Source of the DNA: Xanthomonas fragariae
Lineage (GTDB): Bacteria > Pseudomonadota > Gammaproteobacteria > Xanthomonadales > Xanthomonadaceae
NCBI RefSeq assembly: GCF_017603965.1
Contig: NZ_CP071955.1
Coordinates: forward strand, 2,604,001 to 2,668,000
Direction: 5' to 3'
Length of the DNA: 64,000 nt
In this document: piece after piece, positions 8,586-20,647 of the stretch
Position numbering within the stretch: position 1 is the first letter of the stretch
Layout of the letters: every line of letters begins with the position of its first letter
The notes under the pieces: model-generated
What the model saw: only the letters and a program-made list of their open reading frames with translations
The model's database searches: none
Told to the model about the DNA's origin: nothing
Made by a program: the position numbers and the translations under genes

Positions 8586-10766
8586 TCAACGCCAGAAATG
8601 CATCAGTACCGCCAACAAGGCGATCAAACCGATGATCATTGCGAAGGCGTAGTGATAAAGGAAACCGGATTGCGTGCGACGCAGCAGATTTGCAGCCAGG
8701 TCGATCAGTCGGGCAGAACCATTGACGACAACGCCGTCGACCACATGGGTATCGATTGCACGTGACGCCTTGCCAAGGACAACACCGCCACCGGCGAAGC
8801 CATTGATCCAGAGCTTGTCGAAACCGTACTTGTTTTCCAGCAGCCACACGATCGGTGCGAACGCCTTGCGCGACTTGGTGGCTAGCTCCGGCTTCCACAG
8901 GTAGAACAGCGCGGCCAGCAATAGACCGGCAACAGTCAGGAGAAACGGCACCGCCATCATGCCGTGCAACGCGAAGGCGACCGGGCCATGAAACTCTTCG
9001 CCCAGCGCACCAACGGTATCGCCTGCCGGGTCGTAGAAATCGACGATACCGGTGAAGAACGACACGGCCTGCCCCTTGAGCGCGTGCGCCGCATGGTGAC
9101 CCTGCCAATCGGTACCGAACAACATCGGACCGATGGTGAAGAAGCCAATGGCCATCGAGGGGATCGCCAACAGGATCAGCGGTAGCGTCACCACCCACTT
9201 GGACTCATGCGGCTCGTGGGCACCGTGGTGCCCATGGCCGTGATCATCGTGGCCGTGCGTGTGGCGTGCATGATCATCATGCACGTGACTGTCGTGCGCG
9301 TTGACCTGAGCTTCGGCATCGGTGTGCGCGCTGTCGCCGCCATGATGGGCATGCGAATCGTGCGCATGGGCCTGGCGGAAGCGCTCCTTGCCGTGGAAGG
9401 TCAGGAACAGCAGACGGAAGCTATAGAAGCTGGTCACCAGCACGCCACCGAGCACGGCCCAGTAAGCGTAAGTAGCGATCCAGCTATGCGACTCATGAGC
9501 ATGATGCGCTGCCGACTCGATGATGGTGTCTTTCGAGTAAAAACCGGAGAAGAACGGCGTACCGACCAATGCCAAGGTACCGATCACGCTGGTCCAGTAG
9601 GTCACCTTCATGTACTTGCGCAGGCCGCCCATCTTGCGCATGTCCTGCTCGTGGTGCATGCCGATAATGACCGAGCCAGCCGCCAGGAACAGCAGCGCCT
9701 TGAAGAAGGCATGCGTCATCAGATGGAACACGGCTGCCGAGTACGCGGACACACCCAACGCCACGGTCATGTAGCCGAGCTGGGACAGCGTCGAATAAGC
9801 GACCACGCGCTTGATGTCATTCTGCACGATGCCGATCAGGCCGGTGAAGAAGGCCGTGGTTGCACCGATGAACAGAATGAAATCGAGCGCGGTTTCCGAC
9901 AGCTCGAACAGCGGCGACATGCGCGCGACCATAAAGATACCTGCGGTCACCATCGTTGCGGCGTGGATCAGTGCCGAAATCGGAGTCGGTCCCTCCATCG
10001 AGTCCGGCAGCCACACGTGCAGCGGCACCTGCGCCGACTTGCCCATCGCGCCAATGAACAGGCAGATGCAAATCAGCGTCATCACGCTCCATTCGTGGCC
10101 TGGGAACAGCTGCACCTTTGCACCAGCCACGGTGGTCGCGTTGGCGAACACGGTGGAATAATCCAGTGAGCCGAACCACAACAGCACGCCGGCAATGCCG
10201 AGAATGAAGCCAAAGTCGCCGACTCGGTTGACCAGGAACGCCTTCATGTTGGCGAACACGGCAGTCGGTCGCTTGAACCAGAAACCGATCAGCAGGTACG
10301 ACACCAGACCCACCGCTTCCCAGCCGAAGAACAGCTGCAGGAAGTTGTTGCTCATCACCAGCGTCAGCATGGAAAAGGTGAACAGGGAGATGTAGCTGAA
10401 GAAGCGCTGGTAGCCCGGGTCTTCTTCCATGTAACCGATGGTGTAGATGTGCACCAGCAACGACACGAAGGTCACCACCACCATCATCATCGCGGTCAGG
10501 CGGTCGACCATGAAGCCGACATGCGCCGAGTAGTTGCCGACATCGAAGAAAGCGTACAGGTTCTGGTTGAACGGGCTGGAGCCCTGTTCCACCAGTTGAT
10601 ACAGCGTCAGGCTCGACAGTACGCAGCTGACCAACACACCGAAAATGGTGACGTATTGCGCGCCCTTGCGCCCTACCTGGCGACCGAACAGGCCGGCGAT
10701 GATGCTGCCGATCAGCGGCGCAAGCACCACCGCGATCAACAGACTCTTGGAGAGAGTGATTTCCAT
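8586..10766 (-). CDS. nuoL: NADH-quinone oxidoreductase subunit L with His-rich loop
   Basis: 726-aa distal proton-pumping subunit of complex I, longer than the ~613 aa of E. coli NuoL. Antiporter-like core motifs are present (QVPLHVWLPDSMEGPTPISA, NDIKRVVAYSTLSQLGYM). Residues about 467-520 form a hydrophilic insertion holding 19 histidines plus many Asp/Gly, placed after the segment FLTFHGKERF and before the next hydrophobic helix. That insertion accounts for much of the extra length. The long C-terminal amphipathic helix region follows. It starts 7 bp after nuoK. Confidence 0.96.
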   Translation of the reverse strand: MEITLSKSLLIAVVLAPLIGSIIAGLFGRQVGRKGAQYVTIFGVLVSCVLSSLTLYQLVEQGSSPFNQNLYAFFDVGNYSAHVGFMVDRLTAMMMVVVTFVSLLVHIYTIGYMEEDPGYQRFFSYISLFTFSMLTLVMSNNFLQLFFGWEAVGLVSYLLIGFWFKRPTAVFANMKAFLVNRVGDFGFILGIAGVLLWFGSLDYSTVFANATTVAGAKVQLFPGHEWSVMTLICICLFIGAMGKSAQVPLHVWLPDSMEGPTPISALIHAATMVTAGIFMVARMSPLFELSETALDFILFIGATTAFFTGLIGIVQNDIKRVVAYSTLSQLGYMTVALGVSAYSAAVFHLMTHAFFKALLFLAAGSVIIGMHHEQDMRKMGGLRKYMKVTYWTSVIGTLALVGTPFFSGFYSKDTIIESAAHHAHESHSWIATYAYWAVLGGVLVTSFYSFRLLFLTFHGKERFRQAHAHDSHAHHGGDSAHTDAEAQVNAHDSHVHDDHARHTHGHDDHGHGHHGAHEPHESKWVVTLPLILLAIPSMAIGFFTIGPMLFGTDWQGHHAAHALKGQAVSFFTGIVDFYDPAGDTVGALGEEFHGPVAFALHGMMAVPFLLTVAGLLLAALFYLWKPELATKSRKAFAPIVWLLENKYGFDKLWINGFAGGGVVLGKASRAIDTHVVDGVVVNGSARLIDLAANLLRRTQSGFLYHYAFAMIIGLIALLAVLMHFWR

Positions 10767-10773
10767 CTACAGG

Positions 10774-11079
10774 TCAGCCCTTCAACGTATCGACTTCGGC
10801 CACATTGATCGTGCGGCGCGTGCGGAACAGAGTCACCAGGATCGCAAGGCCGATCGCAGCCTCCGCGGCGGCAACGGTCAGGATGAAGAACACGAACAAC
10901 TGACCGGCGGTGTCGCCGAGTTCGCGCGAGAACGCAATGAAGTTGACGTTGACCGACAGCAGCATCAACTCGATCGACATCAGCAACACGATGATGTTCT
11001 TACGGTTGAGAAAGATGCCGGCCAGGGAGATGCAGAACAGCACCGCGCCAAGTCCAAGCAGGTGGCCCAAGGTAATCAA
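10774..11079 (-). CDS. nuoK: NADH-quinone oxidoreductase subunit K
   Basis: 101-aa subunit with three transmembrane helices. The sequence [17 protein letters not shown] carries the conserved membrane glutamate of the family used in the proton pathway, and [13 protein letters not shown] is the expected C-terminus. Its ATG overlaps the nuoJ stop by 4 bp (ATGA), which indicates translational coupling. Length equals the family norm. Confidence 0.97.
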   Translation of the reverse strand: MITLGHLLGLGAVLFCISLAGIFLNRKNIIVLLMSIELMLLSVNVNFIAFSRELGDTAGQLFVFFILTVAAAEAAIGLAILVTLFRTRRTINVAEVDTLKG

Positions 11080-11735
11080 GACTTCGCCTCCTGTCCGTCC
11101 GCCGCATCGATCTTCGGCGCAACCTGTACCGGCTTTTCAACCGCCATTTTGACAATGCGCAAGCGGTCGCCAGCCTTCACACGGGATTGCTCGCTGGCAA
11201 TCTGAATCTTGATGCCGGTGCGCTTGCGCAGGGTCAGCATCACCGCAGCCACCACGGCTACGGTCAGGATCACCGCAGCAAACTCGAACGGCAGCAGAAA
11301 CTCGGTATACAGGCTCTTGGCCAGCCAGGTCAGGTTCGAAACATCGGCAGCTCGCGCAGCAGCGTTGCCGACCGGGAACGGCGTAGCGCTACGCGACTTG
11401 ACGCCGATCAAGGTCACCATCTGCGCCAACATGGCAACCGCCACGATGACACCGACCGGCATGTACTTGACCCAACCCTCGCGCAGGCGGCTGGTGTCGA
11501 TGTCCAGCATCATCACAACGAACAGGAACAGCACCATCACCGCGCCGACGTAAACCAGCACCAGTGTGACACCGAGGAACTCGGCGCCGACCAGCAACCA
11601 GATGCACGCCATCGAGAAAAAGGTGAGGATCAGGCACAACACGGCGTACACCGGGTTGCGCACGCTGATCACCGCCCCGGCCGACACGACCGCGACAGTG
11701 GAGAAGGCGTAAAAAGCAATAGTGACCCAGTCCAT
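11076..11735 (-). CDS. nuoJ: NADH-quinone oxidoreductase subunit J
   Basis: 219-aa membrane subunit of complex I with five hydrophobic helices (starts [20 protein letters not shown]; core [20 protein letters not shown]). An open frame extends upstream into nuoI; the start chosen here lies just past nuoI and gives the usual length. Last codons overlap the nuoK start. Confidence 0.95.
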   Translation of the reverse strand: MDWVTIAFYAFSTVAVVSAGAVISVRNPVYAVLCLILTFFSMACIWLLVGAEFLGVTLVLVYVGAVMVLFLFVVMMLDIDTSRLREGWVKYMPVGVIVAVAMLAQMVTLIGVKSRSATPFPVGNAAARAADVSNLTWLAKSLYTEFLLPFEFAAVILTVAVVAAVMLTLRKRTGIKIQIASEQSRVKAGDRLRIVKMAVEKPVQVAPKIDAADGQEAKS

Positions 11736-11742
11736 CACGACC

Positions 11743-12231
11743 TCAACGGAAGGCGGCATCGGCAGCGCGACGCTCGGCGATCTCGGTTTCGAACCGGTCC
11801 CCGATCGCCAGCAGCTGCAGCTTGTTGACAATGTTCTCGCCACGCTTCTCGAAGTGGTACTCGAGGATGTGCGTCTCGACGATCGAGTCCACCGGGCAGC
11901 TTTCTTCGCAGAAGCCGCAGAAGATGCACTTGAACAGATCGATGTCGTAGCGTGTGGTGCGGCGTGAACCGTCCTCGCGCTTGGCTGAGTCGATAGTGAT
12001 GGCCAGCGCCGGGCACACTGCTTCGCACAGCTTGCAGGCGATGCAGCGCTCTTCGCCGTTTGGGTAGCGACGCAGTGCGTGCAAACCACGGAAGCGCGGC
12101 GACTGCGGGAACTTCTCCATCGGATACAGCACGGTGTACTTGGGCTTGAACGTGTATTTCAACGTCAGCCACAAACCGCCTAGCAGTTCGAGCAGGAGCA
12201 GGCTCTTGAAGTAATGGGTGATCTTGTTCAT
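11743..12231 (-). CDS. nuoI: NADH-quinone oxidoreductase subunit I
   Basis: 162-aa peripheral-arm subunit carrying two 4Fe-4S clusters (N6a/N6b). Both ferredoxin motifs are intact: [16 protein letters not shown] and [16 protein letters not shown]. Electrons pass through it from NuoG toward NuoB. Located between nuoH (3 bp upstream) and nuoJ. Confidence 0.97.
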   Translation of the reverse strand: MNKITHYFKSLLLLELLGGLWLTLKYTFKPKYTVLYPMEKFPQSPRFRGLHALRRYPNGEERCIACKLCEAVCPALAITIDSAKREDGSRRTTRYDIDLFKCIFCGFCEESCPVDSIVETHILEYHFEKRGENIVNKLQLLAIGDRFETEIAERRAADAAFR

Positions 12232-12234
12232 CAG

Positions 12235-13326
12235 TTACACGCCCTTCTGGATCACGCCGTAAAACACCATTAACGCCGTCACTGCGATCCACACGATCGT
12301 GAGCGGAATGAACACCTTCCAGCCCAGACGCATGATCTGGTCATAGCGGTAGCGGGGGAAGCTGGCACGGAACCAAATGTAGGCGCTGGCGAAGAAGAAC
12401 ACCTTCATCAGCAGCCAGGGCCAACCGCCCTTCCACAACCAGTCGATCCACGGCGAGATATCTGCAGTGACCCAGCCCTGAATCGGACTCAACCAGCCAC
12501 CGAGGAAGAAGATCGAGATCAGAAAGCTGACCAAGATCATGTTTGCGTATTCGGCAAGGAAGAACAGCGCGAACGCACCGCCCGAGTACTCCACCATGTG
12601 GCCGGCGACGATTTCCGATTCGCCTTCCACTACGTCGAACGGCGCGCGGTTGGTTTCGGCGACGCCGGAGACCCAGTACACGATAAACAACGGGAACAGC
12701 GGAATCAGGAACCAGTCGAAAAAGCCCGAGTTGCCTGCCTGCGCAAACACGATCTGACTCAGGTTGACGCTGCCGGAGGCAATCATCACGCCGACCAGCG
12801 CAAAACCCATGGCAATTTCGTAGCTCACAACCTGCGCCGCCGAGCGCATAGCGCCCAGGAACGCGTACTTGGAGTTGGAGGCCCAACCGGCCAGGATGAT
12901 GCCGTATACGCCCAGCGAGGTCATAGCAAGCAGATACAGCAAACCGACATTGGCGTTGGACAGCACCAGTTTCGCATCGAACGGCACCACCGACCAAGCC
13001 GCGAAGGCCGGTGCCAGGGTCAGCAGCGGCGCGATGATAAACATCGCTTTATGCGCACTGCTGGGCTGCACGATCTCCTTGAACAGCAGTTTGAACACGT
13101 CGGCGAAGGCCTGAAAAATCCCCATACCCACGTACATCGGCCCGTGACGCACGTGCATCCAGCCGATCAGCTTGCGCTCCCAGACCACATAGAAGGCTAC
13201 CGTCACGATCACCGGCACGGCAATCAGCAGTATCTTCAATACAGTCCAAAGCAGTACGCCGCCATCGCCCAGTCCGAGGAACCACTGGTGGAGGGGGACA
13301 ACTACGTTCAACAGCAATTCGTTCAT
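12235..13326 (-). CDS. nuoH: NADH-quinone oxidoreductase subunit H
   Basis: 363-aa membrane subunit forming the quinone chamber at the junction of the two arms. Signatures are [14 protein letters not shown] and [20 protein letters not shown], the acidic loop facing the Q site. The start [15 protein letters not shown] overlaps the end of nuoG by 4 bp; an in-frame upstream extension into nuoG is rejected. Confidence 0.97.
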   Translation of the reverse strand: MNELLLNVVVPLHQWFLGLGDGGVLLWTVLKILLIAVPVIVTVAFYVVWERKLIGWMHVRHGPMYVGMGIFQAFADVFKLLFKEIVQPSSAHKAMFIIAPLLTLAPAFAAWSVVPFDAKLVLSNANVGLLYLLAMTSLGVYGIILAGWASNSKYAFLGAMRSAAQVVSYEIAMGFALVGVMIASGSVNLSQIVFAQAGNSGFFDWFLIPLFPLFIVYWVSGVAETNRAPFDVVEGESEIVAGHMVEYSGGAFALFFLAEYANMILVSFLISIFFLGGWLSPIQGWVTADISPWIDWLWKGGWPWLLMKVFFFASAYIWFRASFPRYRYDQIMRLGWKVFIPLTIVWIAVTALMVFYGVIQKGV

Positions 13327-15557
13327 GCAGCCACCACCGTTACACGACCGGCACCGAGCGGCGCGGTTGCGCCATGGCCGCATTCAATCCACACCGTGCC
13401 CGGTGCGACGCGCTTGTCCAGCACCACCGGCAGCGTCGCGCGACCGGCATCGGTACCGATCTTGACGATCTGGCCTTCGCCAACCTGCAACTGCACAGCC
13501 TGCTCCGGGTGCATCGCCACACACGGCGCGATATTGAGCGGATGCGACTGCAGCGCAGCAGCGCGACGTACGACGGCATCGGTGCGGTAGATCGCAGCAG
13601 TTGCGGCCACTTCCAGTCCGTCGCTCGCTGCCACCGGCTGTGCCGACATTACGGGGCTGACGCTGCGGTTCTGCATGCCGGCACGTAGGCCGACCAGATC
13701 GATGAATTCAAAGCCGGCCAAACCAAGCTCACCACCGAGCGCGCGCAGTACGCGCCAACCTTCGCGCGCCTCGATCGGCAAACGGCCTGCGGCACGTGCG
13801 GTCTGCACGCGACCATCGAGATTGGTCAGCGATGCGTCGATTTCCGGCAATGCGCCAATTGGCAGAATCACGTCGGCCACATCACGCGTCGATGCGCAGG
13901 CGAACTGACTGAAAGCGACCACTTTGGAACCGGCCAGCGCGCTGCGTGCAGCGGCGGCATCGGCAAAATCCAGGCCCGGCTCGATGCCATAGAGCACATA
14001 GGCCTGACGCGGCTGCGCCAGCATGCCGGCGACATCGCGTGCGGTCGGCAGCACACCTTGCGACACCAGACCCAACGCGTTGGCACCCTGCGGAATCCGG
14101 CACAGCGATGCGCCGGTTGAGGCGGCGAAATCGCGTGCAGCGGCACGCAGCGCAGCCGCCTGCGGATGATTTTCGGCCAGTGCGCCGACCACGATCACGG
14201 CGCGCGTTGCGCCCTTGACCGCATCGCGCAAAGCCATATCGTCCAATGCGCCAGCCAGCTGCGACGGCGCTACCACCGTACGGCTCGCTTGGGTAAAGGC
14301 GAAATCGAAATCGACCGGATTGACCGAATGGATCTGCGTGCGGTTCTGGATGTGCGCTTTACGCAAACGCGCATGCAGCAACGGAAGCTCGTGACGCACG
14401 TTAGTGCCGAACAGCACCACCACATCGGCTTGCTCGATTTCCGCAAGCGGCGTGGCGAAAACTTCGGCCACTGCAGCATCGGAGAAATCGCGATTGAGCA
14501 GACGGTGATCGAGATTGCCGCTGCCCAGCCCTTCGGCCAGACGTGCAAGCAACGCGCCTTCCTCGTTGGAGGTAGACGGATGCACCAACACGCCGAGCGT
14601 ATCGCCAGCGTTATCGCGCAGAATCTGCGTCGCAGCGGCCAGACCTTCGGTCCAGCTCACCTCGGTCCACTCGCCGTTGACCTTCTTGAGCGGTTTGACC
14701 GCACGGTCTTCCGAATACAAGCCCTGATGCGAATAACGATCGCGATCGGACAGCCAGCACTCGTTGACCGCCTCGTTCTCGCGCGGCACGGTGCGCAGCA
14801 CTTCGCCGCGACGCACGTGCAGGAACAGGTTCGAGCCCATCGCATCGTGATAGCCGAGCGACTCGCGCGCGGTCAGCTCCCACGGGCGGGCGCGGAACTG
14901 GAACACCTTGTTGGTCAGCGCGCCCACCGGGCACACGTCGATGACGTTGCCGGAAATTTCGGTGGTCAGCGGCTTGCCGTCATAGGTACCGATCTGCAAG
15001 TTCTCGCCCCGATACATGCCACCTAGCTCGTAAGTGCCGGCAATGTCTGCGGTGAAACGCACGCAGCGGGTGCACTGGATGCAGCGGGTCATTTCGGTGG
15101 CGACCAGCGGACCGATGTCTTCGTCCGGCACCACGCGCTTGCGCTCGTTGAAGCGGCTGACCGAACGGCCGTAACCAAGCGAGACGTCCTGCAGCTCGCA
15201 CTCGCCGCCCTGATCACAGATCGGGCAGTCAAGCGGATGGTTGATCAGCAAAAATTCCATGACGCTGCGCTGATACTTCAGGGCTTTTTCGCTACGCGTG
15301 GTGACTTTCATGCCGTCCATCACCGGGGTCGCGCAGGCAGGCGACGGCTTCGGTGACTTTTCGACGTCCACCAGGCACATGCGGCAATTGGCAGCGATCG
15401 GCAGCTTCTGGTGATAGCAGAAACGCGGAATCGGAATGCCAGCCTTGTCTGCCGCCTGGATGATCATCGAGCCCTTCGGCACCACCAGAGACTGCCCGTC
15501 GATTTCGACGGTGACATGATCCGGTGGCACGTTCGGATTCACTGGTTGGGCGCTCAT
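13323..15557 (-). CDS. nuoG: NADH-quinone oxidoreductase subunit G
   Basis: 744-aa iron-sulfur subunit of the hydrophilic arm. In order: an N-terminal 2Fe-2S domain ([15 protein letters not shown]), the [14 protein letters not shown] cluster motif, a 4Fe-4S pair ([12 protein letters not shown] ... [13 protein letters not shown]), then a molybdopterin-oxidoreductase-like fold. The start [15 protein letters not shown] overlaps the nuoF stop as ATGA. It is shorter than E. coli NuoG (about 910 aa), as is usual outside enterics. Confidence 0.96.
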   Translation of the reverse strand: MSAQPVNPNVPPDHVTVEIDGQSLVVPKGSMIIQAADKAGIPIPRFCYHQKLPIAANCRMCLVDVEKSPKPSPACATPVMDGMKVTTRSEKALKYQRSVMEFLLINHPLDCPICDQGGECELQDVSLGYGRSVSRFNERKRVVPDEDIGPLVATEMTRCIQCTRCVRFTADIAGTYELGGMYRGENLQIGTYDGKPLTTEISGNVIDVCPVGALTNKVFQFRARPWELTARESLGYHDAMGSNLFLHVRRGEVLRTVPRENEAVNECWLSDRDRYSHQGLYSEDRAVKPLKKVNGEWTEVSWTEGLAAATQILRDNAGDTLGVLVHPSTSNEEGALLARLAEGLGSGNLDHRLLNRDFSDAAVAEVFATPLAEIEQADVVVLFGTNVRHELPLLHARLRKAHIQNRTQIHSVNPVDFDFAFTQASRTVVAPSQLAGALDDMALRDAVKGATRAVIVVGALAENHPQAAALRAAARDFAASTGASLCRIPQGANALGLVSQGVLPTARDVAGMLAQPRQAYVLYGIEPGLDFADAAAARSALAGSKVVAFSQFACASTRDVADVILPIGALPEIDASLTNLDGRVQTARAAGRLPIEAREGWRVLRALGGELGLAGFEFIDLVGLRAGMQNRSVSPVMSAQPVAASDGLEVAATAAIYRTDAVVRRAAALQSHPLNIAPCVAMHPEQAVQLQVGEGQIVKIGTDAGRATLPVVLDKRVAPGTVWIECGHGATAPLGAGRVTVVAA

Positions 15558-16888
15558 GCGGCCACTCCGACGTGCGTGTCGACGATCGAACGACCGTTGA
15601 CGATGTAGTACTCGAACTCGTCCCAGAACTGGCGTAAGAACCCCTGGATCGGCCACGCTGCTGCCTCACCGAAGGCGCAGATGGTGTGCCCTTCGATCTG
15701 GCCGGCGACGGTGCGCAGCTGGTGCAAATCCTCTATGGTGGCTTTGCCTGCGACGATGCGCTCCAGCACGCGATGCATCCAGCCGGTGCCTTCGCGGCAT
15801 GGTGTGCACTGACCGCAGGATTCCTTGTGGAAGAACTGCGAAATGCGGCAAGCGAAACGCACGCAGCAGACGCTGTCGTCCAACACCACGATCGCTCCGG
15901 AACCCAGGCCGGTACCCAGCGCACGCAGGGTGTCGTAATCCATCTGCAGACCTGAGACCTGCTCAGCTTTAAGAACCGGCATCGACACGCCACCCGGCAC
16001 CACGGCCTTTAGTTTGCGGCCCGGACGCAGACCACCGGCCATCTCCAGCAGTTCGTCGAAGGTGGTGCCGAGCGGGACTTCGAAATTGCCGCCTTTCTGC
16101 ACGCAGCCAGAAACCGAGAAAATCTTCGGACCGCCATTGTTGGTCTTGCTCAACCCGAGGAACCACTCCGGGCCGTTGCGAACGATTGCCGGCACCGACG
16201 CATAGGTCTCGGTGTTGTTGATTGTGGTCGGCTTGCCGTACAGGCCGAAGTTAGCCGGGAACGGGGGCTTATAACGCGGCTGTCCCTTCTTGCCTTCCAG
16301 CGATTCCATCAGCGCAGTTTCTTCGCCACAGATGTAGGCGCCAGCGCCCAGCGCACCGTAGATATCGATATCCACGCCGCTGCCGAGAATGTTTTTGCCC
16401 AGCCAGCCGTTTGCGTAGGCATCGGCCAACGCCAGTTCAAAGTTTTCGAACGGCTCGTGGTGGAATTCCCCACGCAGGTAGTTGTAACCCACGGTCGAGC
16501 CTGTGGCGTAGCAGGCAATCGCCATGCCCTCTACTACCGAATGCGGGTTGTAGCGCAAGATGTCGCGATCCTTGCAGGTTCCCGGCTCGGATTCGTCCGA
16601 GTTGCACAGGATGTACTTCTGCATCGTGCCTTTGGGCATGAACGACCACTTCAGGCCGGTCGGAAAGCCTGCGCCCCCGCGGCCGCGCAGGTTGGATTGT
16701 TTGACCATCTCGATAACGTCGACCGGCGCGATCTTTTCTTCGAGAATCTTGCGCAGCGCAGCGTAGCCACCGGTTTTCAGATAGCTATCATACGACCACG
16801 GAGTATCGTAATGCAGCGTCGTGTAGACGACCTGGTGCGGCAACGGCGCCGAACCGACCGGGCCTGAGGATGCGTGATGATGTGTCAT
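15554..16888 (-). CDS. nuoF: NADH-quinone oxidoreductase subunit F
   Basis: 444-aa NADH-oxidising subunit. It shows the glycine-rich NADH/FMN loops ([34 protein letters not shown]) and the 4Fe-4S (N3) motif [15 protein letters not shown]. Entry point of electrons into complex I. Follows nuoE by 3 bp. Confidence 0.98.
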   Translation of the reverse strand: MTHHHASSGPVGSAPLPHQVVYTTLHYDTPWSYDSYLKTGGYAALRKILEEKIAPVDVIEMVKQSNLRGRGGAGFPTGLKWSFMPKGTMQKYILCNSDESEPGTCKDRDILRYNPHSVVEGMAIACYATGSTVGYNYLRGEFHHEPFENFELALADAYANGWLGKNILGSGVDIDIYGALGAGAYICGEETALMESLEGKKGQPRYKPPFPANFGLYGKPTTINNTETYASVPAIVRNGPEWFLGLSKTNNGGPKIFSVSGCVQKGGNFEVPLGTTFDELLEMAGGLRPGRKLKAVVPGGVSMPVLKAEQVSGLQMDYDTLRALGTGLGSGAIVVLDDSVCCVRFACRISQFFHKESCGQCTPCREGTGWMHRVLERIVAGKATIEDLHQLRTVAGQIEGHTICAFGEAAAWPIQGFLRQFWDEFEYYIVNGRSIVDTHVGVAA

Positions 16889-16891
16889 GCC

Positions 16892-17419
16892 TTACTCCAG
16901 CCCGTCCAGCAGCGCGTCGACCTTCTCTTTCGTCAGGTGCTCGTGGTAATGGCCGTTGATGACCATCATCGGCGCTGCAGAGCAGGCCGCCAGGCACTCT
17001 TCTTCGCGCTTGAGGTAGACGCGGCCATCGGCCGTCGATTGCCCCAGCTTGCAACCTAGTTTGTTTTCCGCGTGCGCCAATAGATCTTCGGCGCCATTGA
17101 GCCAGCAGCTGATGTTGGTGCAGAACGCCACGTTGTGGCGGCCGACACGCTCGGTCTCGAACATCGAGTAGAAACTGGCGACCTCGTAAGCCCACACCGG
17201 CGGCAGTTCCAGATACTTGGCGACGCCAACGATCAATTCGTCGGTCAACCAACCCTGGTTCTGCTCCTGCGCAGCATGCAGGCCCTGCAGCACTGCCGAA
17301 CGCTTGCGATCGGGCGGGAACTTGCTCAACCAATGATCGATGTGCGCGCGCGTCTTCTCGCTCAGCACTACCTGCGGATCGACATCGCGCGCCGCTTCGA
17401 AATTACCCGTCGCCTTCAT
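16892..17419 (-). CDS. nuoE: NADH-quinone oxidoreductase subunit E
   Basis: 175-aa thioredoxin-like 2Fe-2S subunit. The four ligands are visible as C-x4-C (FCTNISCWL) and C-x3-C (CLAACSAAP). It partners NuoF in the NADH dehydrogenase module. Its start overlaps the nuoD stop by 4 bp. Confidence 0.97.
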   Translation of the reverse strand: MKATGNFEAARDVDPQVVLSEKTRAHIDHWLSKFPPDRKRSAVLQGLHAAQEQNQGWLTDELIVGVAKYLELPPVWAYEVASFYSMFETERVGRHNVAFCTNISCWLNGAEDLLAHAENKLGCKLGQSTADGRVYLKREEECLAACSAAPMMVINGHYHEHLTKEKVDALLDGLE

Positions 17420-18723
17420 CGGTCAACCTCACCGAAAACCAAATCGTAAGTACCGATCATCGCCACGACGTCGGCCAGCAAATAGCCACGCACCACCGCG
17501 TCCATCGACGACAGATGCGCAAAGCCCGGTGCGCGCAGATGCACGCGGAACGGCTTGTTAGCGCCATCGGACATCAAGTAGCAGCCGAACTCGCCCTTGG
17601 GCGCCTCGACCGCGCTGTAGGTCTCGCCCGCAGGCACGCAGTAGCCTTCACTGAACAGCTTGAAATGATGGATCAGCGCTTCCATGTCGTCCTTCATGCC
17701 TTCGCGGCTTGGCGGAGCGACCTTGAAATTAGTCACCATGACCGGGCCAGGATTAGCCTTCAGCCACGTCACGCACTGCTTGATGATGCGATTGGATTCG
17801 CGCATCTCAGCAACACGCACCAGATAGCGGTCGTAGCAATCGCCGTTAGTGCCGACTGGGATATCGAAATCCACCACGTCGTACTTGGCATACGGCTGCT
17901 TCTTGCGCAGATCCCATTCGATGCCCGAACCACGCAGCATCGGACCGGTCATGCCCCAGGCATGCGCAAGATCCGGACTGATAATGCCCACATCGACGGT
18001 ACGCTGCTTCCAGATACGGTTATCTGTCAACAGCGTTTCGTACTCGTCCACGCGCGACGGGAAGGTGTTGGTGAAATCCTCAAGGAAGTCCAGCATCGTG
18101 CCCTCGCGAGCAGCGTTGCGCTTCTTCAATGCCCCACCCTTGTGCCAACGGGATTCCTTGTACTTGGGCATGAAGTCCGGAAGATCGCGATACACACCAC
18201 CGGGACGATAGTAGGCTGCGTGCATGCGCGCGCCACTGACCGCCTCGTAAACGTCCATCAATTCTTCGCGTTCGCGGAATGCGTACAGCATCACCGCCAT
18301 CGCACCCAGGTCGAGCGCGTTGGAGCCAACCCACATCAGATGGTTCTTGATGCGGGTGATCTCGTCGAACATCGTGCGGATGTACTGCGCACGCTCGGGC
18401 GCTTCGATTCCCATCAGGGACTCGATCGCGCGCACGTAGGCGTGTTCGTTGCACATCATCGACACGTAATCCAGGCGGTCCATATACGGAATCGACTGGT
18501 TGAACGGCTTGGACTCGGCCAGCTTTTCGGTGCCACGATGCAGCAGACCGATATGCGGATCGGCACGCACCACGGTTTCGCCGTCCATTTCCAGGATCAG
18601 ACGCAGCACGCCGTGCGCCGCAGGATGCTGCGGGCCGAAGTTCATCGTGTAATTGCGGATTTCCTGCTTGCTTTCGACAGGATTGCTCGCGAAGGCATCG
18701 GTTGCCTGGCGGAACTCACTCAC
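17416..18723 (-). CDS. nuoD: NADH-quinone oxidoreductase subunit D
   Basis: 435-aa 49-kDa-type subunit that lines the quinone site, related to [NiFe]-hydrogenase large subunits. Core motif [19 protein letters not shown] is present. The start is taken at GTG ([11 protein letters not shown]), overlapping nuoC by 8 bp; a longer frame into nuoC is unlikely. NuoC and NuoD are separate proteins here, unlike the fused NuoCD of E. coli. Confidence 0.95.
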   Translation of the reverse strand: MSEFRQATDAFASNPVESKQEIRNYTMNFGPQHPAAHGVLRLILEMDGETVVRADPHIGLLHRGTEKLAESKPFNQSIPYMDRLDYVSMMCNEHAYVRAIESLMGIEAPERAQYIRTMFDEITRIKNHLMWVGSNALDLGAMAVMLYAFREREELMDVYEAVSGARMHAAYYRPGGVYRDLPDFMPKYKESRWHKGGALKKRNAAREGTMLDFLEDFTNTFPSRVDEYETLLTDNRIWKQRTVDVGIISPDLAHAWGMTGPMLRGSGIEWDLRKKQPYAKYDVVDFDIPVGTNGDCYDRYLVRVAEMRESNRIIKQCVTWLKANPGPVMVTNFKVAPPSREGMKDDMEALIHHFKLFSEGYCVPAGETYSAVEAPKGEFGCYLMSDGANKPFRVHLRAPGFAHLSSMDAVVRGYLLADVVAMIGTYDLVFGEVDR

Positions 18724-19471
18724 TTGGCAGTCTCCGACTTGCCACTTCACCAGCGGCAGTCTCATAACGGGCATCGTCGCGAATCACGCGCGGCACACCA
18801 ACGCGCGGCTCGACCGACGTCACAGGCTCGTACACCACACGCTTGCGCTCATCGTCGTAACGCACTTCGACGTTGCCGATCAGCGGGAAATCCTTACGGA
18901 ACGGGTGGCCGACGAATCCGTAGTCGGTCAGGATGCGGCGCAGATCCGGGTGGCCATCGAATATGATACCGAACAGATCGAATGCTTCGCGCTCGAACCA
19001 GTTCACGCCCGGCCAGATATCGGTCACCGACGCCACTACCGGCACCTGTTCGTCCGGTGCGTAGCAACGTACCCGCAGACGCTGGTTGTGGCGATAAGAA
19101 ATCAGCTGGGCGACTACCGCGAAGCGTTGCTTCGGCAGCTGCTGCGGCTGCGCGCCATCGGAGGTTTCCTGGCTGGGAAATTCGCCCCAGGCGAAACGAC
19201 CGACGGCCTGACCTTCGACACCGCGGCTGAAACCCTGCGACGACACGTCGGCGGTGTCCCATTCGCCGCTGCCGTAGCCCAGGTAATCGACGCCGCACAG
19301 ATCGCTGAGCTGCTCGAAACCGAGCTCGTCGCGCAAGGCCAGACAGGTGGCGTGCCAATCGGCCGCGGCGACTTCCAGCGTCACTTCGCCGCGCGGCAAT
19401 GCCACGGCAATCTGCGCACCGGCGAAACGTGCCGCAAGTCGGTCAGTGAAGGAGGATGCTTGCTCTGCCAT
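18716..19471 (-). CDS. nuoC: NADH-quinone oxidoreductase subunit C
   Basis: 251-aa 30-kDa-type subunit of the peripheral arm. The family signature is visible as [30 protein letters not shown] in parts (for example [10 protein letters not shown] and [10 protein letters not shown]). Lies 36 bp downstream of nuoB in the standard A-B-C-D order. Confidence 0.96.
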   Translation of the reverse strand: MAEQASSFTDRLAARFAGAQIAVALPRGEVTLEVAAADWHATCLALRDELGFEQLSDLCGVDYLGYGSGEWDTADVSSQGFSRGVEGQAVGRFAWGEFPSQETSDGAQPQQLPKQRFAVVAQLISYRHNQRLRVRCYAPDEQVPVVASVTDIWPGVNWFEREAFDLFGIIFDGHPDLRRILTDYGFVGHPFRKDFPLIGNVEVRYDDERKRVVYEPVTSVEPRVGVPRVIRDDARYETAAGEVASRRLPSE

Positions 19472-19507
19472 GGGGGCTTGGCTGCTCTCGGTAGAAGAAG
19501 ACGGGTG

Positions 19508-20062
19508 TCAGCGCGCGATGGTCTGGGTACGCCAGATCTTCTTCTGCAGCTGCAATATGCCGTAGACAAGCGCCTCGGCGGTCGGCGGGCAGCCCGGGAC
19601 ATAGATGTCCACCGGCACGATGCGATCGCAACCACGCACCACCGAATACGAATAATGGTAATAGCCGCCGCCATTGGCGCAACTGCCCATCGAAATGACC
19701 CACTTCGGATCCGGCATCTGGTCGTAGACCTTACGCAGCGCAGGCGCCATCTTGTTGACCAGGGTGCCGGCCACGATCATCACGTCGGACTGGCGCGGCG
19801 ACGGGCGGAACACCACACCATAACGGTCCAGATCCAGACGCGCAGCACCCGCGTGCATCATCTCGACCGCACAACAGGCAAGACCGAAGGTCATCGGCCA
19901 CATCGAGCCGGTCCGTGCCCAGTTCAGCAGCGCATCGACACTGGTGGTTACGTAGCCCTTTTCGAGCAGCGGGTTTTCGCTGTCCGGGCGCAGGATGTCT
20001 TCTACCCGGCCTTCCGGCATCGGGTTGGTCATCAGACGATCCAGGGTCTGAATCACTCCCAT
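19508..20062 (-). CDS. nuoB: NADH-quinone oxidoreductase subunit B
   Basis: 184-aa subunit carrying cluster N2, the last iron-sulfur centre before quinone. The tandem cysteines are in [11 protein letters not shown], with [10 protein letters not shown] and [11 protein letters not shown] supplying the other ligands. The start [13 protein letters not shown] overlaps nuoA by 10 bp; a longer frame would be antisense-free but reads out of nuoA and is rejected. Confidence 0.97.
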   Translation of the reverse strand: MGVIQTLDRLMTNPMPEGRVEDILRPDSENPLLEKGYVTTSVDALLNWARTGSMWPMTFGLACCAVEMMHAGAARLDLDRYGVVFRPSPRQSDVMIVAGTLVNKMAPALRKVYDQMPDPKWVISMGSCANGGGYYHYSYSVVRGCDRIVPVDIYVPGCPPTAEALVYGILQLQKKIWRTQTIAR

Positions 20063-20409
20063 TCCAGCGCTCCCTTCTTCCACACGTAGATAAAGCCGAG
20101 GAACAACATGCCGACGAACAAGCCCATGGTGACCAGCGAGCGTGCGCCAATCTCCATGAACACCTGTGTCCATGGAACGATGAAGATGATTTCCAGATCG
20201 AACACGATGAACTGGATCGCGATCAGGTAATAGCGCACGTCGAACTTCATGCGCGCGTCTTCGAAGGCTTCGAAGCCGCACTCGTAAGGCGAGAGCTTGC
20301 GCGCATCCGGACTACGCGGTGCGAGAAATCGACCGATCAGCATCAGCACGATGCCGATACCGGTGGCGACGATCAGAAACAGCAGACTCGGCAAATATTC
20401 GGCCAGCAC
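20053..20409 (-). CDS. nuoA: NADH-quinone oxidoreductase subunit A
   Basis: 118-aa three-helix membrane subunit. Signatures are [21 protein letters not shown] (in parts) and the acidic helix [11 protein letters not shown]. First gene of the nuo operon, about 105 bp downstream of tRNA-Leu on the same strand. No clear promoter consensus was recognised in that gap. Confidence 0.97.
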   Translation of the reverse strand: MLAEYLPSLLFLIVATGIGIVLMLIGRFLAPRSPDARKLSPYECGFEAFEDARMKFDVRYYLIAIQFIVFDLEIIFIVPWTQVFMEIGARSLVTMGLFVGMLFLGFIYVWKKGALEWE

Positions 20410-20513
20410 AGCGATTCTCTCTTGCCTCTGCCAGCACGCGCCGCGTGCCGGATGGGGTATAGGCAGACCCCGCGCACGGCCTGTCGCGATGCGCAGGAAC
20501 TACAGCCAAACAA

Positions 20514-20598
20514 TGGTGCCCAAGAGGGGACTCGAACCCCTACGACCTAAGCCGCTACCACCTCAAGGTAGTGCGTCTACCAATTCCGCCACCTGGGC
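20514..20598 (-). tRNA. tRNA-Leu (GAG)
   Basis: 85-nt class II tRNA with encoded CCA. The acceptor arm GCCCAGG pairs with CTTGGGC near the 3' end, the anticodon arm is CTACC-TTGAGGT-GGTAG (anticodon GAG), and a long variable arm follows. It lies between secG and nuoA, all on the minus strand. Confidence 0.97.
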
Positions 20599-20647
20599 AT
20601 ACGTTGCGCCGCTGGGCATCCCAGTGCGCGGCGTATTGTAACCGGCT

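Noticed and set aside
17515..20089. Long plus-strand frames opposite nuoD, nuoC and nuoB
   Set aside because: They mirror clearly conserved complex I subunits and have no recognisable domain.
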